This document shows positions 49,652 through 57,545 of a stretch of DNA of 64,000 nucleotides, in pieces. The stretch is from assembly GCA_963720765.1 (NCBI GenBank), contig CAVRGS010000002.1, forward strand, positions 1,054,001 to 1,118,000, in the 5' to 3' direction. The DNA comes from DASUAS01 sp963720765 (lineage in GTDB: Bacteria > Actinomycetota > Acidimicrobiia > IMCC26256 > DASPTH01). The translations under genes were made by a program, and so were the position numbers. Positions within the stretch are counted from its first letter, which is position 1. Each line of letters begins with the position of its first letter. The notes under the pieces were generated by a model. It searched no databases and was not told the DNA's origin. It was given only the letters and a program-made list of their open reading frames with translations.

Positions 49652-50757
49652 ATGCGTGACTTCTCCGACGACCTCTCCGAGCTGCGCCGCCGCGTCGAGG
49701 GCGCGCGCGGCTACCTGAAGATCGAGGCGGCGCGCTCTCGCATCGAGGAGCTCGAGGTCGAGGTCGCAGGCCCGACCTCTGGGACGACCAGGACCTGCGC
49801 CCGGAAGGTCAACACCGAGCTCGTCCCAGCTCCAGGAGGACGTCACCCTCGTCGACGCAGCTCGACGGCACCGTCTCCGACCTCGAGACGCTGGCCGAGC
49901 TGGCGCGGGAAGAGAGCGACGAGTCGGTCGAGGAGGAGATCGCCACCGGCATCGGCGGGCTGGCCCGCCGAGCTCGACGGCCTCGAGCTGCGCGCGCTGT
50001 TCACGGGCGAGTACGACGATCGCGACGCGATCGTGCACGCGTGAACTCCGGCGCCGGCGGCACCGACGCGCAGGACTGGACCGACATGCTCCTGCGCATG
50101 TACCTCCGGTGGGCGGAGCGCCGCGGGTTCGGCATCGAGATCGACGAGGTCTCGCCGGGCACCGAGGCGGGTCTCAGCTCGGCGACGTTCACGATCAAGG
50201 GTCGCTACGCGTTCGGTCTGCTCGCGAGCGAGCGCGGCGTGCACCGGCTGATCCGCATCTCGCCGTTCGACGCCAACGCGCGTCGCCAGACCGCCTTCGC
50301 GTCGCTCGACGCGGTACCCGCGCTCGACGAGACCGAGGCGCCCGAGATCGACCCGACCGACCTGCGCATCGACACGTACCGCTCGTCGGGTGCGGGCGGT
50401 CAGCACGTGAACGTGACCGACTCGGCGGTGCGCATCACGCACCTGCCGACCGGCGTCGTCGTGTCGTGCCAGAACGAACGGTCGCAGACGCAGAACAAGG
50501 CGCGCGCCATGCAGATCCTCGCGGCGCGACTCGCCGAGCGGCAGCGCCAGGAGCGTGACGCCGAGCTGCTCGCACTGTCGGGCGACAAGCGCGACGTCGC
50601 GTTCGGCAACCAGATCCGCACCTACACGCTGCACCCCTACCAACTGGTGAAGGACGAGCGCACCCGGTACGAGACCGGCAACGTGCAGGCCGTCCTCGAC
50701 GGCGACGTCGACGCGTTCATCGAGTCGTACCTGCAGTGGCGCCGCCAGCAGGGGTGA
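49652..50757 (+). CDS. prfB: Peptide chain release factor 2
   Basis: About 368 residues. The N-terminal helical domain (DFSDDLSELRRRVEGARGYLKIEAARSRIEELEVEV) is followed by RPDLWDDQDL and the core VNSGAGGTDAQDWTDMLLRMYLRWAERRGFGIEIDEVSPGTEAGLSSATF. The tripeptide anticodon SPF is in RISPFDANARRQTAFAS (RF2 specificity, UGA/UAA). The peptidyl-hydrolysis motif GGQ is in SSGAGGQHVNVTDSAVRITHLPTG. About six frame changes fall in the first 390 bp, of both signs (near 49770, 49795, 49820, 49855, 49970 and 50045). The last 240 residues are intact. The classical in-frame UGA autoregulation site is not seen. Confidence 0.93.
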
Positions 50758-50802
50758 GGCGCCAGGTGTGACGCCAGACACCAATCGCGCAGGGGCCGCT
50801 GC

Positions 50803-50808
50803 TACCCT
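50803..50808 (+). promoter_or_regulatory. ftsE: -10 element of ftsEX
   Basis: TACCCT, 12 nt before the ftsE ATG at 50821, in a 63-bp gap after prfB. Confidence 0.3.
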
Positions 50809-50820
50809 CGCACACTCGTC

Positions 50821-51507
50821 ATGATTCGCTTCGAGAACGTGTCCAAGGTCTACAAGGGCGACGTCGTCGCACTCCGCGAGGTGTCCGCGGAGGTCCAAAA
50901 GGGCGAATTCATCTTCCTCGTCGGCCCGTCGGGCTCCGGGAAGTCGACCTTCCTCCGCCTGCTGCTTCGAGAGGAGCAGGCCAGCACCGGCCGCATCGTC
51001 GTGGCCGGCCGCGACATCTCCCAGCTGAGCCACTGGAAGGTGCCGCAGCTGCGCCGGAACATCGGGTGCGTCTTCCAGGACTTCAAGCTCCTGCCCAACA
51101 AGACGGTCTACGAGAACGTCGCCTTCGCGATGGAGGTGATCGGGCGCCCCCGGCACGTGGTCCGCACCCAGGTGCCGCAGGTGCTCGACCTCGTCGGTCT
51201 GGCCAAGAAGGCCGGGCGCTTCCCCACCGAGCTCTCGGGCGGCGAGCAGCAGCGCGTGTCCATCGCGCGCGCGTTCGTCAACCGCCCGCTCATCGTGCTC
51301 GCCGACGAGCCCACCGGAAACCTCGACCCGGCCACCACCGTCGGCATCATGCGGATCCTCGACCGCATCAACCGGACGGGCACCACCATCGTCATGGCCA
51401 CCCACGACCAACGCATCGTCGACGCCATGCGCCGGCGCGTGATCGAGCTCGACAAGGGCACGCTCGTCCGCGACCAGGCGCGCGGCGTCTACGGCGTCGG
51501 GAGCTGA
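50821..51507 (+). CDS. ftsE: Cell-division ABC ATPase FtsE
   Basis: 228 residues in an intact frame. IRFENVSKVYKGDVVALREVSAEVQKGEFIFLVGPSGSGKSTFLRLLLREE carries Walker A. QLRRNIGCVFQDFKLLPNKTVYENVAFAMEVIG carries the Q-loop, then ELSGGEQQRVSIARAFVNRPLIVLADEPTGNLDPAT (signature and Walker B) and ATHDQRIVDAMRRRVIEL (H-loop). With FtsX it couples cytoplasmic ATP hydrolysis to peptidoglycan hydrolase activation at the septum. The M23 peptidase two genes downstream is the likely target. Confidence 0.96.
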   Translation: MIRFENVSKVYKGDVVALREVSAEVQKGEFIFLVGPSGSGKSTFLRLLLREEQASTGRIVVAGRDISQLSHWKVPQLRRNIGCVFQDFKLLPNKTVYENVAFAMEVIGRPRHVVRTQVPQVLDLVGLAKKAGRFPTELSGGEQQRVSIARAFVNRPLIVLADEPTGNLDPATTVGIMRILDRINRTGTTIVMATHDQRIVDAMRRRVIELDKGTLVRDQARGVYGVGS

Positions 51508-51516
51508 CCCCGCCCC

Positions 51517-52417
51517 ATGTGGACGCGCATCTCGTACTTCTCGCGCGAGACCCTGGTCTCGCTGCGCCGCAACGTGCTGATGACCATCGCCGGCATCGCC
51601 ACCGTCGCGGTGTCGCTGTCGCTCTTCGGCGGCATCCTCATGCTGTCGAAGTGGGTCGACCACGGCACCGAGCGCATCAAGGGCGGAGTCACGCTCGAGA
51701 TCTTCATGACGGTCAAGGCCACCGAGCAGCAGGTGCAGGCGGTCCAGGACCAGCTCGACGGCGACAAGGGCGCCAAGGGCAACGTCAAGTCGTACCGACA
51801 CCTCACCAAGGACGACGCCTACAGCGAGTTCAAGCGCATCTTCCGGCGCAACCCCGACCTCGTGAACAGCATCCGGGCCCAGGACCTCCCCGAGTCGTTC
51901 CGAGTGGTGCCGAAGAAGGCCGAGCTCACCGAGACGGTGAAGAGCGAGTTCGAGACCGTGCAGGGGGTGGAGTCGGTCGAGACCCCGGGCGAGGCCCTCA
52001 AGGGCCTCATCGACGTCACCAACACGGTGCGGTGGATCTTCGTGGTGATCTCGCTGGTGCTGCTGGCGTCGTCGCTGTTCCTCATCGTGAACACGATCCG
52101 CCTGGCCACCTTCGCCCGTCGGCGCGAGATCGAGGTGATGAAGCTCGTGGGCGCCTCGAACTGGTTCGTGCGCATCCCGTTCATCGCCGAGGGCATGGTG
52201 CAGGGCCTCGTGGGGGCCGGGCTCGCGATCATCGCGGTGGCGTCGCTCAAGCACTGGGGCTTCGACCAGGCCTTCAACGACCGCAACAGCTTCTTCAGCG
52301 AGTTCTTCGTCACCACCCGGCGACGCCACCTGGATCGCCTTCCTGGTGCTGGGCATCGGCCTGGTGATCGGCGTCATCGGCGCCACCATCGGCCTCCGCC
52401 GGTTCCTGCGCACGTAG
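51517..52417 (+). CDS. ftsX: Cell-division permease-like protein FtsX
   Basis: About 300 residues. N-terminal RISYFSRETLVSLRRNVLMTIAGIATVAVSLSLFGGILML is TM1. A large extracellular loop includes VTLEIFMTVKATEQQVQAVQDQL and ESFRVVPKKAELTETVKSEFETVQGVESVETPGEALK. Then come TM2 (WIFVVISLVLLASSLFLIVNTIRLATFARRREIEVMKLVGAS), TM3 (FIAEGMVQGLVGAGLAIIAVASL) and TM4 (WIAFLVLGIGLVIGVIGATIGLRRFLRT). One extra base near 52318 shifts the last helix (901 bp, 1 modulo 3). It starts 9 nt after ftsE. Confidence 0.95.
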
Positions 52418-52508
52418 GTCCGAGGGCTGACCGCTTCGCGGCGTTTGCTCACTGGGTGACGATGACCGAGCGTGTAGTTCCACGCAGTGTCAACTCGCGT
52501 TGGTCCTG

Positions 52509-52537
52509 TTGCTGTTGTGACTGATGTTGTTTACGAT
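52509..52537 (+). promoter_or_regulatory. Promoter of the M23 peptidase gene
   Basis: TTGCTG (52509-52514) and TACGAT (52532-52537) are 17 bp apart, in a locally AT-richer stretch, 9 nt before ATG 52547. It is the best -35/-10 pair in the window. Confidence 0.5.
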
Positions 52538-52546
52538 CGTCGGCCT

Positions 52547-53736
52547 ATGCCACGGCTCCGCCCGCTGGCCGCGATCCTCTTCGCGGCCGTTGCCATCCTC
52601 GGGGTCTCCGCGCGCGCCCTCACCCGAGCGGCGGCACAGCAGGGCGACAAGCAGCAGCAGCTCCAGCAGCAGGTCAGCGAGTCGAGCGCGGCCGCCGAGG
52701 TCGCGGCACGGGCCAAGGTCGTCGACGCCCAGGCCCAGCGCAGCGAAGCTCGACGGCGCGCTGGCCGACGTGACCACCGCGTCTGGCGGCCGCCAACGAA
52801 CGGCTGGCCGCGCGCCCAGGCGACCGTCGACCGACTCGGCTTCGAGGCGCTGGCGCTCCAGGTGAAGGCCGAGGCCACCCAGAAGAAGCTCGGGCGCCGC
52901 GCGCGACGACGTGCGCCGGAGCGCGGTGCTGCTCTACCGCCACGGCGACGGCGCCGCGATGATCGGGCTGCTCGGTTCGACCGACGGCTCGGGCGAGCTG
53001 GTCGAGGGGAAGCACTACCTGCAGCGCGTGAGCGACAAGCGCCAGGCCGACGCCCGCCGGGTGACCAGGCTCAAGGAGCAGCTCGACGCCCAGCGCGACG
53101 CGCTCGCGCAGCAGAAGCAGGACGCCGACGCGGCGCGTGCCGCGGCCGCCGACGAGAAGGCGCAGCTCGACGAGCTCGCCGCGCAGCAGGCGCGCGCACG
53201 TGACGCCGCCGAGAACGCGGTGCAGGTCGAGAACGCCGCGCTCGGCGCCGCGATCGCGCAGCACGACGAGGCCGAGGCCGGCGCTGGCGGCGGAGTCGCA
53301 GCGCATCGCCGAGCTCGCGCAGTCGGCCGGCGACGGCCCCGCGATGGGCGACGGCACGTTCATCCGCCCGGTGCCGGGCCCGATCACGAGCGGCTTCGGC
53401 TACCGCACCGACCCGGTCACCGGGGCCACCGCGTTCCACGCCGGCATCGACTTCGGCGCGCCCTGCGGCACGCCGATCAAGGCCGCCGGCACCGGCGTGA
53501 TCATCTCCGCCGGGTTCAACGGCGGTGGCTACGGCAACATGACGCTGATCAACCACGGCAACGGGTTGTCGACGCTGTACGGACACCAGTCGTCGATCAT
53601 CGTGTCGGCCGGCCAGTCGGTGACCCAGGGCCAGGTGATCGGCTACGTGGGCTCCACCGGCAAGTCGACCGGGTGCCACCTGCACTTCGAGGTGCGGGTC
53701 GGCGGCAACCCGGTCGACCCGAGCGGCTATCTCTGA
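52547..53736 (+). CDS. Secreted coiled-coil M23 murein endopeptidase (EnvC/RipC-like)
   Basis: About 396 residues. A signal peptide (MPRLRPLAAILFAAVAILGVSA) is followed by a long Gln/Ala/Glu-rich coiled coil (QQGDKQQQLQQQVSESSAA ... VRRSAVLLYRHG ... RVTRLKEQLDAQRDALAQQKQDADAARAAAADEKAQLDELAAQQ). The C-terminal LytM/M23 domain has GFGYRTDPVTGATAFHAGIDFGAPCGTPI (first His/Asp zinc ligands) and GNGLSTLYGHQSSIIV ... GSTGKSTGCHLHFEVRVGG (HxH). This is the layout of FtsEX-activated hydrolases, and it lies directly after ftsEX. Several frame changes fall in the first third (near 52750, 52790 and 52895) and near 53280. Confidence 0.85.
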
Positions 53737-53751
53737 TTCGCGCGGTGCTGA

Positions 53752-54387
53752 CTACTTGTTGGGCTGCGGGGTGACCCGCAGGTAGGGCTTCTGCGCTTCC
53801 CAGCCCTTCGGGAACTTGGTCTTGGCGTCCTCGTCGCTCACCGCGGCGGCGATGATCACGTCGTCGCCGTCGGTCCAGTTGACCGGCGTGGCCACCTGGT
53901 AGTTGGCGGTGAGCTGCAGCGAGTCGATCACCCGCAGGATCTCGTCGATGTTGCGCCCGGTGCTCGCCGGGTACGTGATGATCAGCTTGACCTTCTTGTC
54001 GGGGCCGATCACGAACACCGAACGCACCGTGAGCGTGTCGTTGGCGTTCGGGTGGATCATGTCGTAGAGGTCGGCGACCTTGCGCTCGGGGTCGGCGATG
54101 AGCGGGTAGTTCAGCGCGGTGCCCTGCGTCTCCTCGATGTCGCCGACCCAGCCCTGGTGCGACTCGAGCGAGTCGACGCTGACGCCGAGGATCTTGACGC
54201 CGCGCTGGTCGAACTCACCCTTGCGCTTGGCGAACGCACCGAGCTCGGTCGTGCAGACCGGCGTGAAGTCCTTCGGGTGCGAGAAGAGCAGGCCCCAACC
54301 GTCACCCAGGTAGTCGTAGAGGGTGATGGTGCCCTCGGTGGTCTCGGCCGTGAAGTTCGGGGCTTCGTCGCCCAGTCGAACCGGCAT
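53752..54387 (-). CDS. 1-Cys peroxiredoxin (Prx6 type)
   Basis: 211 residues in an intact frame. LGDEAPNFTAETTEGTITLYDYLGDGWGLLFSHPKDFTPVCTTELGAF contains the peroxidatic Cys45 in PVCTTE. GVSVDSLESHQGWVGDIEETQG, FPLIADPERKVADLYDMIHPNAN-like and SVFVIGPDKKVKLIITYPASTGRNIDEILRVIDSLQLT are Prx6 motifs, and the extended C-terminal arm ends YLRVTPQPNK. No resolving Cys is seen, consistent with a 1-Cys enzyme reducing peroxides with an external thiol. It converges with the M23 gene. Confidence 0.92.
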   Translation of the reverse strand: MPVRLGDEAPNFTAETTEGTITLYDYLGDGWGLLFSHPKDFTPVCTTELGAFAKRKGEFDQRGVKILGVSVDSLESHQGWVGDIEETQGTALNYPLIADPERKVADLYDMIHPNANDTLTVRSVFVIGPDKKVKLIITYPASTGRNIDEILRVIDSLQLTANYQVATPVNWTDGDDVIIAAAVSDEDAKTKFPKGWEAQKPYLRVTPQPNK

Positions 54388-54579
54388 GGTGGTTCCTCCT
54401 TGGAACGCGTGTCTGTGTGGAGGGCTCCCACGTTACCGAGCGGACGGCCAAAAGGCGAGTGAAACGGTCAGAAATCTCGCGGCCCGCTTCGCAACTGGCC
54501 GCAGTGGTCGATCCCGCGGTTGACAGGCCGGTCCTGGCGCGAGGAAGCCTGCGCCGGGGCACGAGACGGCAGGGGCGCG

Positions 54580-54985
54580 ATGGCGACGCAGAGCAGTGGG
54601 TACTCGGGAACCCCGCTCCCGAAGAAGTTGGGCATCCGCGAGGGCTCGCGGGTGGCCGTGGTGTCGGCGCCCGACGGCTTCACGCGAGTGCTCGGACCGT
54701 TGCCCGACCGGGGTGGAGCTCCGCACCGACGCGCGCGGCCGCTGCGACGTGGTCGTGTTCTTCGTGACCCGGCGCGCCGAGCTGGCACGGCGGTTCCCGT
54801 CGTTCGTGCGCTCGCTCGAGGCCGACGGTGGGCTCTGGGTGTCGTGGCCCAAGAAGACGTCGGGTGTCGCCACCGACCTCGCGTTCGACGTGGTGCAGCA
54901 GATCGGCCTCGACGCCGGCCTGGTCGACAACAAGGTGTGCGCCATCGACGGCACGTGGTCGGGTCTGCGCTTCGTCCGGCCGGGT
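54580..54985 (+). CDS. DUF3052 family protein (3' end unresolved)
   Basis: About 135 residues recognised. SSGYSGTPLPKKLGIREGSRVAVVSAPDGFTRVLGPLPD, then after an extra base near 54713 GVELRTDARGRCDVVVFFVTRRAELARRFPSFVRSLEADGGLWVSWPKKTSGVATDLAFDVVQQIGLDAGLVDNKVCAIDGTWSGLRFVRP. This is the complete DUF3052 core. No stop codon is found in the frame before the next gene at 55017, so a further base error probably hides it just after FVRP. The family is actinobacterial and often found with peroxiredoxin genes, as here (divergent, about 190 bp apart). Function unknown. Confidence 0.72.
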
Positions 54986-55016
54986 CGGTCGCGACCGCTC
55001 GAGCAACTGTTGCGTC

Positions 55017-55767
55017 GTGTGCGGACGGTTCGTGTCGGTGTCGTCGCCGCAGCTGCTCGTCGAGCGCTTCGGCGTCGAGGAGACCACGGTCGAGACGCGC
55101 GAGCCCGACTACAACGTGACGCCCCGGGCGATGGTGCCGATCGTGCGGGACCGCCCGCCGCGCAAGGGCGTCGAAGGTCCCACCAAGCGCGCGCTCACGA
55201 TGGTCCGCTGGGGGCTGGTGCCGTCGTGGGCCGAGAGCACCGCCATCGGCGACAAGCTCATCAACGCCCGGGCCGAGACCATCACCGAGAAGGCCGCGTA
55301 CAAGCGCGCGTTCGCGCGTCGGCGGTGCATCGTGCCCGCCGACGCGTTCTACGAGTGGCGACCGTCGAAGCACGCTTCGACCAAGCGACCGCCGCGTCAG
55401 CCGTACCTCGTGCACCGGCGCGACGGCGAGCCGATGGCGTTCGCGGGGCTGTGGGAGATCTGGCGCGATCCGGCGATCACCGACGACGACGATCCCGACG
55501 CGTGGGTGCGCTCGTGCGTGATCGTCACCACGAGCGCGAACGACGTGTTGGAGCCGATCCACTCGCGCATGCCCGTCATGCTCGACGAGCACGACTGGGA
55601 CACGCTGGCTCGATCCCACCACCGCCGACCTCGGTGCGCTCGAGGCGATGTTGCGTCCCGCGCCCGACGACTGGCTCGAGGTGTATCCGGTGAGCACGCG
55701 CGTCAACTCACCCGAGAACAACGACGCCGAGCTCATCCAGCGAGTCGAACCCGACACGCTCCTGTGA
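55017..55767 (+). CDS. SRAP domain protein (YedK/HMCES family)
   Basis: About 250 residues. The start VCGRFV places the catalytic Cys2 directly after the initiator; it forms the thiazolidine crosslink with abasic DNA. Further motifs are YNVTPRAMVPIV (Asn), RALTMVRWGLVPSWA, LINARAETITEKAAYKRAFARRRCIVPADAFYEW (catalytic Glu) and IHSRMPVML (catalytic His), then WLDPTTADLGALEAML. An extra base near 55601 shifts the last 50 residues (net +1). GTG 55017 is fixed by the need for Cys at position 2. It protects cells from abasic sites in single-stranded DNA. Confidence 0.88.
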
Positions 55768-55775
55768 TCGCGTCG

Positions 55776-55781
55776 TAGTCT
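55776..55781 (+). promoter_or_regulatory. Leaderless -10 of the MDMPI-type gene
   Basis: TAGTCT, 6 nt before ATG 55788. Confidence 0.35.
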
Positions 55782-55787
55782 CCGCGC

Positions 55788-56519
55788 ATGGAGCCGCAGC
55801 AGTACCTCGACCACCTCTCGCAGAGCTCGGAGCGCCTCGCCGACGCCGCCGCCGCGGCGGGCCCCGATGCCGATGTCCCGTCGTGCCCGGGCTGGAACGT
55901 CGAGGATCTCCTCCGTCACTGCGCGGGTGGCGACCAGTGGGCGCGCGGGATCGTGGAGAGCGGGAGCCGAGAAGGCGTCGAACGCGACGTGCCTCCCGAG
56001 GCGCCGACGGGTGCCGCGCTGGTCGAGTACTTCCGTGACAGCGCGCGGGCCCTCCACGACGCCCTCGCGACGACCGATCCGGCGTCGTCGGTGTGGACCT
56101 TCGCGCCGTCGAACCGCACTGCGACCTTCTGGTACCGGCGGCGGGCTCAGGAGACGACGGTGCACCGGTACGACGCCGAGACCGCCGCGGGCACGCCCAC
56201 GCCCATCGACGCCGAGCTCGCGGTCGACGGCATCGACGAGTTCCTCACCGTGTTCCTGCCGCGTCTGGCCGACAACTTCGGGGGCGTGGGCGACGCCACC
56301 GTGCACCTCCATTGCACCGACGTCGACGGTGAGTGGCTCGTCGCCAGCGGCGGCGGCGAGGTGACGGTCACCCGTGAGCACGCCAAGGGCGACGTCGCGG
56401 CGCGCGGTACCGCTTCCGACCTGCTGCTCTTCCTGTGGGGCCGCGTCCCAGCCGACACGCTCGAGGTGTTCGGCGACGCCGACCTCCTCGAGCGGTTCCG
56501 TCAGGCGATCAAGGTCTAG
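55788..56519 (+). CDS. Maleylpyruvate isomerase (MDMPI/DinB-like) family mycothiol-dependent protein
   Basis: 243 residues in an intact frame. The N-terminal four-helix metal-binding domain has YLDHLSQSSERLADAAAAAGPDADVPSCPGWNVEDLLRHCAGGDQWARGIV. WYRRRAQETTVHRYDAETAAGTPTPIDAELAVDGIDEFL is the family's second signature (HR.DAE), and a C-terminal SCP2/lipid-binding-like domain (VTVTREHAKGDVAARGTASDLLLFLWGR) follows. Members use mycothiol as cofactor or S-transfer thiol; the substrate is unknown. Its stop shares a CTAG palindrome with the convergent LLM gene. Confidence 0.85.
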   Translation: MEPQQYLDHLSQSSERLADAAAAAGPDADVPSCPGWNVEDLLRHCAGGDQWARGIVESGSREGVERDVPPEAPTGAALVEYFRDSARALHDALATTDPASSVWTFAPSNRTATFWYRRRAQETTVHRYDAETAAGTPTPIDAELAVDGIDEFLTVFLPRLADNFGGVGDATVHLHCTDVDGEWLVASGGGEVTVTREHAKGDVAARGTASDLLLFLWGRVPADTLEVFGDADLLERFRQAIKV

Positions 56520-57473
56520 GAGCCAGGGCGCGGATCGTCGGCGCGCAGCGCGTCGCCCCGGCCGAGGATCGCGGGCGCGGTGGTGGTCACACCGTTCGTC
56601 GCGTAGCGCTCCACCTTGTCGCGGATCTGCTCGGGCGTGCCCCACACGATCAGTGCGTCGATCACCTCGTCGGGGACCAGCTCGAGTGCGCGGGCGCGAT
56701 CACCCGCAGCCCACGCGTCCCACATCGGTTGGAGCAGTGGCCCGCGTCCGAGCCACTCCTGGAACTTCGCGTACGCGCCGACGGTGAGGTAGCTGGTGAT
56801 CATCCGCGATGCCATCGTCCTCACGGCCTCGAAGTCGTCGGTGGGCGCGACGAAGATCCGGGCCACGATCTCCTTGCCGCCCACGTAGGGCGCGACCTGC
56901 ACGACGTCGTCGGCCGACAACCAGTTGACGATGGCGCCGTCGCCCTCGTCGCCGGCGAGGCGCAACATGCCGGGGCGCAGCGCCGCGACGAGCACCGGCG
57001 GTGGCTGCTCGGGGGTGACGCCGAGGCGGAAGCCCTGCACCTCGAACGTCTCGTAGCGCTCGGTGACCTTCTCGCCCGCGAGCGCGGCGCGGAGGAACCG
57101 CAGCGTGTCGCGCGTGCGCGGCGAACGCGTGCTCGAACGGGATGCCGTTCCACCGTTCACGATCGCGGGTGACGACGCGCCGATGCCGAGGGCGAAGTGC
57201 CCCGGCGCGGCATCGGCCATCGAGGCCGCGGTCTGCGCGAGCAGCGCGGGCCCGCGCGTGAACACCGGCGCGATGGCGACACCGCCGCGCAGCGCGGGCG
57301 CCCACGCGGCGGCGAGCGCCAACGACGTGAAGCCGTCGTGGCTGTCGGCCTCGCCCGACCACACGTCGGTGAACCCGAGCGCAGTCGAGCTCCTCGTACC
57401 ACTCGCGGTGCGCGTGGAGCGCCACGCCGGGGATGGGCACGGTGACGCCGAAGCGGCGCGGGACGTCGGCCAT
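56516..57473 (-). CDS. LLM class F420-dependent oxidoreductase
   Basis: About 319 residues of the luciferase-like TIM-barrel family. RRFGVTVPIPGVALHAHREWYEEL, LGFTDVWSGEADSHDGFTSLALAAAWAPALRGGVAIAPVFTRGPALLAQTAASMADAAPGHFALGIGASSPAIV, TRDTLRFLRAALAGEKV, FRLGVTPEQPPPVLVAALRPGMLRLAGDEGDGAIVNWLSADDV and IVWGTPEQIRDKVERYATNGV are typical of F420-using LLM enzymes. The cofD/cofE operon in the same window supplies the cofactor. Frame changes near 57385, 57165 and 57120 are seen. The start is ATG 57473. Confidence 0.83.
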
Positions 57474-57530
57474 CGGGCGAATCTACGCCGGTCGACACGC
57501 GATCCGGAGCCGCCGGGAGGGCGTGCCTTG

Positions 57531-57536
57531 TAGGCT
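57531..57536 (+). promoter_or_regulatory. Leaderless -10 of the asparagine synthase fusion gene
   Basis: TAGGCT, 9 nt before ATG 57546; no -35 match. Confidence 0.35.
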
Positions 57537-57545
57537 GCGACGACC

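Noticed and set aside
49652..50050. Programmed frameshift in prfB
   Set aside because: The breaks are several, of both signs, spread over 390 bp, and none has the CTTTGA-type site near codon 25; they look like the same base errors as elsewhere.
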